From positions 1 through 9,040 of the forward strand of contig CALRAY010000016.1 of NCBI GenBank assembly GCA_943353705.1: a stretch of 9,040 nt of DNA. Reading direction: 5' to 3'. A program made the position numbers and the translations under genes. Positions 1 through 6,327 of the stretch are shown piece after piece (the first letter of the stretch is position 1; every line of letters begins with the position of its first letter). Source of the stretch: Patescibacteria group bacterium UBA4664. Its GTDB lineage: Bacteria; Patescibacteriota; Saccharimonadia; CAILAD01; BJGX01. The notes below the pieces were generated by a model. That model did not search any database and had not been told where the DNA came from. It saw only the letters and a program-made list of their open reading frames with translations.

Positions 1-111
1 TCCAGGTATAATTAGTGCAGCGAAAAATCCAATGACTATCACCATAACTACTACGTCTAGTATCGTGAAGCCAGCGGGCTTATTTGAGAATCTTTGTCTT
101 AATGAAAACAT
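1..111 (-). CDS. Type IV prepilin-like protein, N-terminal fragment
   Basis: Only the first 37 codons lie in the window; the gene continues past position 1. The product starts MFSLRQRFSNKPAG and then FTILD, followed by an unbroken hydrophobic stretch (VVVMVIVIGFFAALIIPG). This is the class III (prepilin) signal: a short basic leader ending in glycine (residue 14), cleavage before Phe15 by prepilin peptidase PilD, and a hydrophobic helix that packs the pilus core. The usual Glu at mature position 5 is Asp19 here. The pilin or pseudopilin would be inserted in the membrane, processed and assembled into a type IV pilus or related fibre. There is no Shine-Dalgarno sequence in front of the ATG; a promoter ends 9 nt upstream. 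Without the C-terminal part I cannot tell a major pilin from a minor pilin or pseudopilin. Confidence 0.8.
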   Translation of the reverse strand, partial: MFSLRQRFSNKPAGFTILDVVVMVIVIGFFAALIIPG

Positions 112-120
112 GATACAGCT

Positions 121-150
121 ATTGTATAACCCTTATGATTTGTAGGTCAA
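121..150 (-). promoter_or_regulatory. Sigma70-type promoter of the prepilin gene
   Basis: On the minus strand TTGACC (145-150) is followed after 18 nt by TACAAT (121-126); the overlapping TATACA at 123-128 would give a 16-nt spacer. The -10 box ends only 9 nt before the ATG at 111, so the mRNA would have a leader of about 0-3 nt. Read directly from the sequence; not tested. Confidence 0.6.
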
Positions 151-168
151 GCCTGATGTCGCACATGC

Positions 169-196
169 TTGCTATTTTTTTATGACTATCTAGAAT
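169..196 (+). promoter_or_regulatory. Leaderless promoter of the lamin-tail-domain gene
   Basis: TTGCTA (169-174), a 16-nt spacer, then TAGAAT (191-196). Six bases follow and then ATG at 203, which is the distance at which a sigma70 transcript normally begins. The mRNA would therefore start at or next to the initiation codon. No Shine-Dalgarno motif precedes the ATG, which agrees with leaderless translation. Confidence 0.6.
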
Positions 197-202
197 GGCC
201 CA

Positions 203-1453
203 ATGAAGAAGTTCTATTCCGTACTTATAGCACTAATGCTAATATCGTCATTTGCTTTTGCAATGCCAGCGCTGGCAACTGAAAAATCAATATTAATTAG
301 CGAAGTGCAGACCGGAACAGAGATCTCTGCTAGTCAAGAATTTGTTGAGATTTATAACAATGGTATTAATTATCAGGATATATCCGGTTGGACATTTTAC
401 TACAAATCACAAGCAGGAAGCACCTGGGTAAAAAAGGCTACCATACTAAGTAAAATACTTGAGCCAGGCAGCTTCTACGTATTTGCTTCTAACTTACAAT
501 CAGATGTTAGCTACTCAAGTACGCTAGCTCAATCGGGTGGAAATATACAAATAAGAGATAAAACTGGAGCTGTAGTTGATCAATTCGGCTGGGGTTTAGC
601 TAATTCTGCATTAGGTCAGCCTGCCAGCGAATCTGAGGCGGGACAAAGCATGTATAGGATGTTTGATTTTGATAATAATAGAATGTTCAATTCGGATGAT
701 AATTTTAATGACTATGATGTTGCAAAAAATCCCAGCATGGGTGCTCTTCCTGAAAAAATATTGCCTGAGCTAGACCTAGATCCGATAGAATATTTAAAAT
801 TAGAATTGAGTGAAATCTTTCCAGATCCTGAATCTCCACAGAGTGATTCGGCAGATGAGTTTATAGAGATTTTTAATCCTCAGGCAAGCGACATTTCGCT
901 TTCCGGATGGAAACTAAAGGATGAGTCGGGTGCAGAATTTATCATAAAAGATAGGATAATAATTTCAGGTTCAAGAATATCTATTCCAGTTGGAGAATCT
1001 AAAATAGTATTAAATAATACAGGTGACTCTATCCAGCTGATTAATCCGAGCGGGGATATTGTGGATGAATCCGCTAATTATGGCGATGCCAAGGAAGGTT
1101 TGAGCTGGATAAAAATAAATGGTCAGTGGCAATGGTCGGTAGGTGCCACACCTGACCAGCCAAACTCGGAGGCATACTCCGTCCTACCAACTAGCGCCAG
1201 TGCAGCTGTTAAAAATGTTAAAAAATCAACGGCCAAGAAGACATCATCGGCTAAACCTAAAGCAAGCAAAGTGAAATCATCTAAGTCAAGCACTAGTAAA
1301 CCACTTGCACCAGTTCAGGCCAGTAAAAATCAAGGATCGAATATATGGACTTGGTTGCTACTTAGTGCAGGAATCGCTACCATAGGGTATGGAATATATG
1401 AATACAGAACAGAAATTCAGCTTCAATTCAACAAGCTTAGATCAAAGTTTTAA
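203..1453 (+). CDS. Secreted membrane-anchored protein with two lamin-tail domains
   Basis: The 416-residue product begins with a classical signal peptide (residues 1-25, ending AMPALA before TEKS). Two lamin-tail (LTD) immunoglobulin-like domains follow, about 29-180 and 199-321. Each opens with the family pattern I/LxE(I/V)...EF(V/I)EI(Y/F)N (EFVEIYNNG at 46-54; EFIEIFNP at 219-226) and a later SGW, and each ends in a proline/asparagine turn (AKNPSMG, TPDQPN). Residues 335-375 form a Lys/Ser-rich linker, followed by a single membrane segment (381-398, WTWLLLSAGIATIGYGIY) and a short basic tail. The predicted topology is extracellular LTDs with a C-terminal anchor and a cytoplasmic tail. Bacterial LTD proteins are generally extracellular; their ligands are poorly known, so an adhesive or envelope role is inference. 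The last 56 bp overlap tsaE in another frame. Confidence 0.85.
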   Translation: MKKFYSVLIALMLISSFAFAMPALATEKSILISEVQTGTEISASQEFVEIYNNGINYQDISGWTFYYKSQAGSTWVKKATILSKILEPGSFYVFASNLQSDVSYSSTLAQSGGNIQIRDKTGAVVDQFGWGLANSALGQPASESEAGQSMYRMFDFDNNRMFNSDDNFNDYDVAKNPSMGALPEKILPELDLDPIEYLKLELSEIFPDPESPQSDSADEFIEIFNPQASDISLSGWKLKDESGAEFIIKDRIIISGSRISIPVGESKIVLNNTGDSIQLINPSGDIVDESANYGDAKEGLSWIKINGQWQWSVGATPDQPNSEAYSVLPTSASAAVKNVKKSTAKKTSSAKPKASKVKSSKSSTSKPLAPVQASKNQGSNIWTWLLLSAGIATIGYGIYEYRTEIQLQFNKLRSKF

Positions 1454-1874
1454 TCTCGGAACTAAACTTGCCAAATTAATCCATCCGCCAATTCTTATTG
1501 AATTAGTCGGCGATCTTGGTGGTGGAAAGACCGCACTCGTAAAGGCAATTGCCAAAGGCTTAGGTATAACCCAGACAGTCACTAGCCCTACTTTTAATAT
1601 TCATCGGGGCTACGAAGCACCCTCTGGAATTCGCTTAGAGCACTTCGACCTCTATAGATTAAACGACGATGAAATCGTAGAAAACGAACTACAAGATAGC
1701 TTAGCCAGCTCAAATACGATAGTCTGTACCGAATGGGCTAATCATTTCAGTAAGCATATGGCCGAAGATAGGCTAATGGTGGAGTGCCACTATATAGACG
1801 ATAATACGCGGCGCTATGACTTTACCTCAACCGGGCCGATATCTTCCAAGATAATAAATGGACTTAAGCAATGA
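1398..1874 (+). CDS. tsaE: tRNA t6A biosynthesis ATPase TsaE
   Basis: TsaE is the P-loop ATPase that works with TsaB and TsaD to add threonylcarbamoyl to A37 of ANN-decoding tRNAs. The 158-residue product has the family signatures in order: Walker A GDLGGGKT (residues 38-45), SPTF (63-66), HFDLYR (82-87) and EW (112-113). The length is normal for the family (about 150-160). I chose ATG 1398 because AGGG (1384-1387) lies 10 nt upstream; ATG 1389, three codons earlier, is possible but has AGGG only 1 nt away. The gene begins inside the 3' end of the lamin-tail gene and overlaps tsaB by ATGA (1871-1874), so it is probably translated by coupling. tsaD is not in the window. Confidence 0.93.
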   Translation: MNTEQKFSFNSTSLDQSFNLGTKLAKLIHPPILIELVGDLGGGKTALVKAIAKGLGITQTVTSPTFNIHRGYEAPSGIRLEHFDLYRLNDDEIVENELQDSLASSNTIVCTEWANHFSKHMAEDRLMVECHYIDDNTRRYDFTSTGPISSKIINGLKQ

Positions 1875-2263
1875 TACTAGCGCTCAGATCCGACAAGCCA
1901 GAGGCAGAGCTATATCTATTTAATGATGGCAAAAAAATAGCTGAAATAAAATGGGAGGCTCATCGTGAGCTTGCCGATACACTTCTAAGCAAGATAAAAG
2001 AAATTTTAGTAAATAATAATGTCGCTGACAACGAGATAACCGGAATTATCATGCATACTGGCGAAGGGTCTTTTACCGGTCTGCGCATCGGAACGACTGT
2101 TGCCAATGCTATGTCCTATAGTTTGGGTGTTCCAATCGTTGCGACAGAAGGCGACAATTGGATAAGTGAGGGTCTCGGCAAAATTACAAGCTCGAAGCCA
2201 GGGGATTTAGTAGTACCAAAGTATAATGCCGAGCCAAATATCTCTCAGCCCAAAGACTCTTAA
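1871..2263 (+). CDS. tsaB: Compact tRNA t6A protein TsaB
   Basis: TsaB is the inactive ASKHA-fold partner of TsaD in t6A synthesis. The product has 130 residues against about 220-230 in E. coli-type proteins. It keeps the N-terminal lobe (MILALRSDKPEAELYLF) and the diagnostic GEGSFTGLRIG (64-74) with the following helix and VPIVAT. It then jumps to VPKYNAEPNISQPK (115-128), which resembles the terminal PxYLRxP...PK motif of full-length TsaB. About 90-100 residues of the second lobe are thus missing, yet the end motif is present. No frameshift remnant is visible downstream, so this looks like a compact form rather than a pseudogene. The ATG overlaps the tsaE stop (ATGA), implying translational coupling and matched dosage. 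Confidence 0.85.
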   Translation: MILALRSDKPEAELYLFNDGKKIAEIKWEAHRELADTLLSKIKEILVNNNVADNEITGIIMHTGEGSFTGLRIGTTVANAMSYSLGVPIVATEGDNWISEGLGKITSSKPGDLVVPKYNAEPNISQPKDS

Positions 2264-2285
2264 GCTTGAATATAGGCCCAAATAG

Positions 2286-2323
2286 TTGTTAAATAGTAGT
2301 AGTCTTATATTGTTATTTAGAAT
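2286..2323 (+). promoter_or_regulatory. Possible promoter ahead of rny
   Basis: The 127-nt tsaB-rny gap contains TAGAAT (2318-2323), the same -10 hexamer as at 191-196. TATATT (2306-2311) and two copies of TTGTTA (2286-2291, 2310-2315) lie nearby, but none has standard spacing to TAGAAT. The -10 is followed after 7 nt by an ATG at 2331. A promoter here is plausible but the -35 is weak. Confidence 0.35.
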
Positions 2324-2330
2324 TTAATTT

Positions 2331-2384
2331 ATGAAAATCAGTTTTTACTTTAATACGGGTGAAAACAACTACTTAGAAAGGTAG
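2331..2384 (+). CDS. Possible 17-codon leader ORF upstream of rny
   Basis: ATG 2331 opens a frame encoding MKISFYFNTGENNYLER and stops at TAG 2382-2384, six bases before the rny ATG. It starts 7 nt after TAGAAT, so it could be translated as a leaderless ORF, and its end overlaps the rny Shine-Dalgarno. If it is translated, terminating ribosomes would be delivered to the rny start. No homology is recognised, and chance short ORFs are common in AT-rich DNA. Confidence 0.25.
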   Translation: MKISFYFNTGENNYLER

Positions 2385-2387
2385 GTG
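2375..2387 (+). promoter_or_regulatory. Ribosome binding site that fixes the rny start
   Basis: AGAAAGG-T-AGGTG (2375-2387) matches the complement of the 16S rRNA 3' end except for one inserted T. It absorbs the in-frame GTG at 2385 into the binding site, so ATG 2391 is the likelier start; AGAAAGG lies 9 nt before it. Confidence 0.6.
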
Positions 2388-2390
2388 TTT

Positions 2391-3905
2391 ATGGAAATAC
2401 TCTTTGCAGTACTTGCCTTAGCTATAGGTGGGGGAGCTGGCTATGGTGCTAATTCCTATATCTCAAAACAAAAAGCTTCTGATGCAGACTCAAAAGCCAA
2501 GAAGCTTTTAGATGATGCCAAGGAAGAAGCAAAAAATAAAGTCTTAGATGCCAAGCATGAAGCCGTCAAAATTAATGCTGAATTGAAACAAGAAGAACGC
2601 GAAAGGCGAAATAAAATTGATGCTTCAGAAAAGCGCGTAGCTGACCGTGAGACGCTACTAGATAATAAGCTCGATCAAATAGAGAAACGCACTGAAGCTC
2701 TGGGCAGATCTGAAAAAGAGATTGAAGCTATTAAAGAGGAGATTCGGGGAATTAGAACTCGCCAAGAAAATAATTTAGAAAAAATAGCCAAGCTTAAAAA
2801 AGAAGATGCTCAAAAGAAACTTATGGAAATGACCGAGCGCGATATCAAAAATGATTTAGTAGAATACATAGAGAAAAGAAAGCGCGATGCGACTGAAAAT
2901 GCTGATGAAATAGCCAAGGACATTATGTCTCAGGCAATGGAGCGTCTAGCTACCGGCACAGCATCGGAGCGCACAATTAGCACAGTGGCAATACCCAACG
3001 AAGATAAGGGGAAGATTATCGGCAAGGAAGGCCGTAACATTCAGACCCTTGAACGCCTTACGGGAGTAGAGATTATTATAGATGAGAGCCCAGGTGTAAT
3101 TACTATATCTGGCTTTAACCCTATTCGCCGCCAGGTTGCCAAAAAGGCTCTAGAGGCGCTGGTTAAGGACGGCCGAATCCACCCAGCCAAGATAGAAGAA
3201 ACTGTCGAAAAGGCTCAGAGAGAAATCGACGAAGAGGTAAAGGTTGCCGGGGAACAGGCTGCCCGTGAAGCTAAGGTACTAGGGTTGCCATCAGAAATAT
3301 CAAAGACTATGGGAATGCTAAAGTTCCGTACTAGCTATAGCCAAAATGTATTGCACCACTCTGTCGAAATGGCCCACTTAGCCGCAATGATTGCCGATGA
3401 AATTGGCGCCGATGTACAGGTATCTCGCACGGCTGCATTTTTGCATGACCTTGGTAAGGCAGTTAGCCATGAAGTAGAAGGCAAACACCACCATATTACT
3501 GGCGATATGATGCGCAAGGCCGGTTTCGATGAAGCCACCACCCATGCGGCCGAAGCGCACCATGACGATATAGAGGCTACTACGCCAGAAGCTCTGATAG
3601 TCAGAGTAGTCGATGCATTAAGTGGCGGTCGGCCAGGAGCTAGGGGCGATAAGCTAGAAAACTATGTAAAACGCATGACTGATTTGGAAAATGTCGCTAA
3701 TGCGTTTAGTGGAATCAAAAAAAGTTATGCGATAAGTGCTGGTAGGGAGATTCGAGTATTTGTGGATCCCGAGGAGATAGATGACCTCTCGGCTATAAAA
3801 TTGGCTCGTGATGTAGCCACTAAGATTGAGGCATCCCTAAAGTACCCGGGAACAATTAAGGTAAATGTAATTCGCGAAACTAGAGCAGAGGAGTACGCTA
3901 AATAA
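2391..3905 (+). CDS. rny: Ribonuclease Y
   Basis: RNase Y is a membrane-bound endoribonuclease that starts mRNA decay in many bacteria without RNase E. The 504-residue product has the full family layout: an N-terminal membrane helix (about 2-22, MEILFAVLALAIGGGAGYGA), a long charged coiled coil (about 25-185), a KH RNA-binding domain with GKEGRN (211-216), and an HD domain. The HD domain carries the metal-binding HD pair (H352, D353, in FLHDLGK), the upstream HHSVEMAHLA and the later HHHITGD and EAHHDD motifs. Its length is close to B. subtilis RNase Y (520). Its partner gene in Firmicutes, ymdB, follows directly, with 46 nt that contain a short bridging ORF. The C-terminus (YPGTIKVNVIRETRAEEYAK) matches the family, so the gene is complete. 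Confidence 0.97.
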   Translation: MEILFAVLALAIGGGAGYGANSYISKQKASDADSKAKKLLDDAKEEAKNKVLDAKHEAVKINAELKQEERERRNKIDASEKRVADRETLLDNKLDQIEKRTEALGRSEKEIEAIKEEIRGIRTRQENNLEKIAKLKKEDAQKKLMEMTERDIKNDLVEYIEKRKRDATENADEIAKDIMSQAMERLATGTASERTISTVAIPNEDKGKIIGKEGRNIQTLERLTGVEIIIDESPGVITISGFNPIRRQVAKKALEALVKDGRIHPAKIEETVEKAQREIDEEVKVAGEQAAREAKVLGLPSEISKTMGMLKFRTSYSQNVLHHSVEMAHLAAMIADEIGADVQVSRTAAFLHDLGKAVSHEVEGKHHHITGDMMRKAGFDEATTHAAEAHHDDIEATTPEALIVRVVDALSGGRPGARGDKLENYVKRMTDLENVANAFSGIKKSYAISAGREIRVFVDPEEIDDLSAIKLARDVATKIEASLKYPGTIKVNVIRETRAEEYAK

Positions 3906-3955
3906 TGAAAATATCACAAGAAGAAATTAGAAATAATAGAAGAGTAAAAATATGA
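3905..3955 (+). CDS. Possible 16-residue ORF bridging rny and ymdB
   Basis: The rny stop and this ATG overlap as TAATG (3903-3907). The frame encodes MKISQEEIRNNRRVKI and ends at TGA 3953-3955, overlapping the ymdB start as ATGA (3952-3955). It therefore fills the rny-ymdB gap exactly, joined on both sides by overlaps of the kind seen between tsaE/tsaB (ATGA) and ymdB/hup (TAATG) in this same cluster. The peptide is charged and not recognised. It could be a real microprotein or just a relay that carries ribosomes from rny to ymdB. AGAAGAG (3938-3944) inside it may be a weak ribosome binding site for ymdB. Confidence 0.35.
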   Translation: MKISQEEIRNNRRVKI

Positions 3956-4746
3956 AAATTTTATACATAGGCGATATAGTCGCAAAAATAGGCAGACGGG
4001 CAGTAGGGCAGGTATTGCCAAAGCTCAAGGAAGAAAGGCAAATTGATTTCGTAATTGCACAATCCGAGAATATGAGCACTGGTAATGGCATATCTAAAAA
4101 ATCCATTAAGGAAATGAAGGATGCAGGAGTAGATTTCTTTAGTGGTGGTAATCATAGCTTCAAAAAGCCTGAAGGTGTGGATATGCTTAATGATCCAAGC
4201 GAGCCGATAATCCGCCCCGCAAACTATCCTGGCAAAACTCCGGGTCGAGGTTGGAAGATTGCCGAAACACCATTTGGTAGAATATTAGTCATTAATTTGC
4301 TTGGCCAAACTTTTAATGGCCCACTATTAGACCACCCCCTAAAAGTAGTAGATGCAATACTCGAAGAAAATAAGGATGAAAAGCTAGCTGCCACCATAGT
4401 TGATTTGCATGCTGACTTAACATCTGAAAAAGTAGCGATTGGGTTTTACCTAGATGGTCGAGTGAGCGGAGTTGTTGGTAGTCATATTCATGTAAGCACC
4501 GCCGATGCAAAAGTTCTTCCTGGCGGAACTGCGCATATTAGCGATGTTGGTATGACAGGCCCAATAGATTCCGTGCTTGGTGTTAAAAAAGAAATTATCA
4601 TCGAAAAGTGGCTCAATCAATTGCCAAACAGATTTGATTGGCCTAAAACCGGTATCGTGCAATTTAGCTCTGTCCTAATTGATGTCGGTAGCGATGGCAA
4701 AGCTAGGAGTATTGAACAGATATTAATAAACACTGAGGTAAATTAA
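3952..4746 (+). CDS. ymdB: YmdB-family metallophosphoesterase
   Basis: The B. subtilis YmdB family consists of dinuclear-metal phosphoesterases reported to hydrolyse 2',3'-cyclic nucleotides and to affect biofilm and motility switching, and the gene commonly sits next to rny. The 264-residue product matches the family length. It keeps the likely metal ligands: D8 (MKILYIGD), E39-N40 (SEN), N67-H68 (GNH), H153 (DLHAD), and H178 and H180 (GSHIHV). It also keeps RPANYP (88-93) and SDVGMTGP (197-204). Position after RNase Y suggests handling of RNA decay products or nucleotide signalling; this is inference from context. The stop overlaps the next ATG (TAATG, 4744-4748), so HU synthesis is likely coupled. 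Confidence 0.95.
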   Translation: MKILYIGDIVAKIGRRAVGQVLPKLKEERQIDFVIAQSENMSTGNGISKKSIKEMKDAGVDFFSGGNHSFKKPEGVDMLNDPSEPIIRPANYPGKTPGRGWKIAETPFGRILVINLLGQTFNGPLLDHPLKVVDAILEENKDEKLAATIVDLHADLTSEKVAIGFYLDGRVSGVVGSHIHVSTADAKVLPGGTAHISDVGMTGPIDSVLGVKKEIIIEKWLNQLPNRFDWPKTGIVQFSSVLIDVGSDGKARSIEQILINTEVN

Positions 4747-5027
4747 TGATAAAGCCCGAGCTAATACAGGCCATAGCTAACAAGACACGAATTCCAAAAA
4801 ATAAAATTGAATTAGTAGTAGATACTATGCTAGATACAATTGTTAATGAAGTTAAAGATGGCGAGAAGGTGCTGATTAGCGGATTCGGAGTTTTTCATTT
4901 GACTCAGCGCAAGGCAAGAAGCGGTATTAATCCAAACACTAAAGAAAAAATTCAGGTAGAAGGAATGCAGCTGCCTAAGTTTAGGGCAGGCGAAAAGTTT
5001 AAAAGAGCCGTTCGCAATAAAAAATAA
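4746..5027 (+). CDS. hup: HU/IHF-family DNA-binding protein
   Basis: This is a small nucleoid protein that bends and wraps DNA as a dimer. The 93-residue product has the standard fold: N-terminal helices (1-38, KPELIQAIANKT), then the beta-ribbon arm. The signature GFGVFHLTQRKARSGINPNT covers 46-65, and Pro63 in the NPNT tip is the residue that intercalates in HU-family proteins. The C-terminal PKFRAGEKFKRAV (77-89) is typical. It cannot be assigned to HU or IHF from sequence alone. It is last in the tightly coupled rny-ymdB-hup group, and the next gene has its own promoter. Confidence 0.94.
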   Translation: MIKPELIQAIANKTRIPKNKIELVVDTMLDTIVNEVKDGEKVLISGFGVFHLTQRKARSGINPNTKEKIQVEGMQLPKFRAGEKFKRAVRNKK

Positions 5028-5031
5028 ACAC

Positions 5032-5060
5032 TATAATATTTGCGGCATAAGCTCTATAAT
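5032..5060 (+). promoter_or_regulatory. Duplicated -10 region and leaderless promoter of mgtE
   Basis: The 11-mer CTATAATATTT occurs twice with a 23-nt period (5031-5041 and 5054-5064), each copy holding a perfect TATAAT (5032-5037, 5055-5060). The second TATAAT is followed by six bases and then ATG 5067, the same geometry as at 191-203, so the transcript would start at the A of the ATG. No clear -35 box is seen. A leaderless mRNA leaves no room for a magnesium riboswitch. Confidence 0.6.
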
Positions 5061-5066
5061 ATTTCT

Positions 5067-6320
5067 ATGATTGGACCCGTGGTAGACCAAAAATTATTAG
5101 ATCAAATAAGAAGAAGCAAACAAAAGCTAGACACCTTTAAGGACATGGATGAAGGTCTTAAAGGTTTTATTTTACTGAAATTATCTAAACCAACCCGCCA
5201 AAAAATAATGAAAGGCTTAGATAACTATGAATTAGTAAAAATACTCAATGGTCTAGACCCCACCAAAGCAACTAGCTTGCTTCATGACCTGTCAAAGCTC
5301 AGAGCGAGACATATTACTAAAAAATTAGATACTGACACGAAAGAAAAAGTAGAACTACTGCTTAGTTTTAACCCAAAGACTGCAGCCGGGCTCATGAACC
5401 TGGACTATGTCGTAGCTACGCCAGGGACGCATTTTGAAGATCTTTCAAGAAGTATACAGGAGCATGAAAAGCAGACTGGTAAATTCCCTTCAATTCTTAT
5501 GATAGACGACGGTAAGTTAATCGGTGAGCTACCAGGGCACGTATTAGCGCTACATACTGGTAAAGAAAAAATTGATAGCTACATTAAAAGGGTGCCGCAT
5601 ATCCGCTATGATAATGATGAACATCAGGTGGTTGACTCATTTTTGAAGCATCCTCATGATAAAGTTATTGTATTAGATGAAAACGACGACATCCTAGGTG
5701 TGATTCATTCAGATGATTTGCTAGCCTTGCTCGATAAAAGACGAGCCACCGATCTCTACGGACTGGCTGGTGTTAACAAGGAAGAAGATGCTAACGACGG
5801 GCTTTTTACTAAAGTTAAACACAGATGGGCATGGCTAATAATTAATCTTGGAACTGCTTTTTTAGCGGCATCAATTGTGGGTATGTATGAAGGTACGATA
5901 AGTAAAATTACTTTGCTAGCTGTATATATGCCAATTGTTGCAGGAATGGGTGGTAATGCAGCCACCCAGACCCTCGCGGTAACTGTCAGGGGTATTGTCA
6001 TGCAGCAGATAAGCCTAAAAAATTCATACAAATACATCGCCAAAGAAGTTGGCGCAGGCGTTATAAATGGAGCGATTAATGGAATATTGGTGGCAGGCGT
6101 AGCTGTGTTTATCAATAAAAACCCTATGCTTGGTTTAGTACTTGCCATAGCGATGATTTGTAATTTGTTCATTGCGGCTTTTGCTGGCGCACTGATTCCA
6201 CTAATAATGAAAAAGCTCGGCAAGGACCCTGCAACATCCGCGACGATCTTTATTACTACCTGTACTGACGTCGGAGGATTCTTTATATTCCTAAGCCTTG
6301 CTAAAGCCTTGCTCGAGTAG
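5067..6320 (+). CDS. mgtE: MgtE-family magnesium transporter
   Basis: MgtE is a dimeric Mg2+-selective channel/transporter of the inner membrane, gated by its cytosolic domains. The 417-residue product has the N-terminal superhelical domain (about 20-110), two CBS domains (about 111-175 and 176-235) with AAGLMNLDYVV at 106-116, a connecting helix, and a five-helix pore domain (about 253-417). Family hallmarks are MPIVAGMGGNAATQTLAV (288-305) and the last-helix segment DPATSATIFITTCTDVGGFF (387-406). Asp401 probably corresponds to the pore aspartate of Thermus MgtE. ATG 5067 is chosen over upstream TTG 5040 because a perfect TATAAT (5055-5060) lies 6 nt before it and would be inside the longer frame. 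The length is a little under the usual 450. Confidence 0.95.
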   Translation: MIGPVVDQKLLDQIRRSKQKLDTFKDMDEGLKGFILLKLSKPTRQKIMKGLDNYELVKILNGLDPTKATSLLHDLSKLRARHITKKLDTDTKEKVELLLSFNPKTAAGLMNLDYVVATPGTHFEDLSRSIQEHEKQTGKFPSILMIDDGKLIGELPGHVLALHTGKEKIDSYIKRVPHIRYDNDEHQVVDSFLKHPHDKVIVLDENDDILGVIHSDDLLALLDKRRATDLYGLAGVNKEEDANDGLFTKVKHRWAWLIINLGTAFLAASIVGMYEGTISKITLLAVYMPIVAGMGGNAATQTLAVTVRGIVMQQISLKNSYKYIAKEVGAGVINGAINGILVAGVAVFINKNPMLGLVLAIAMICNLFIAAFAGALIPLIMKKLGKDPATSATIFITTCTDVGGFFIFLSLAKALLE

Positions 6321-6327
6321 GTAGACA

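Noticed and set aside
1871..2263. tsaB as a truncated pseudogene
   Set aside because: The C-terminal PxY...P..PK motif is present, the frame is clean and the start is coupled to tsaE, so a compact functional form is likelier.
2385..2387. GTG 2385 as start of rny
   Set aside because: The GTG is part of the Shine-Dalgarno match; ATG 2391 gives the usual MEI... membrane start.
5040..5066. TTG 5040 as start of mgtE
   Set aside because: It would put a perfect TATAAT inside the coding region and adds nine residues not typical of MgtE.
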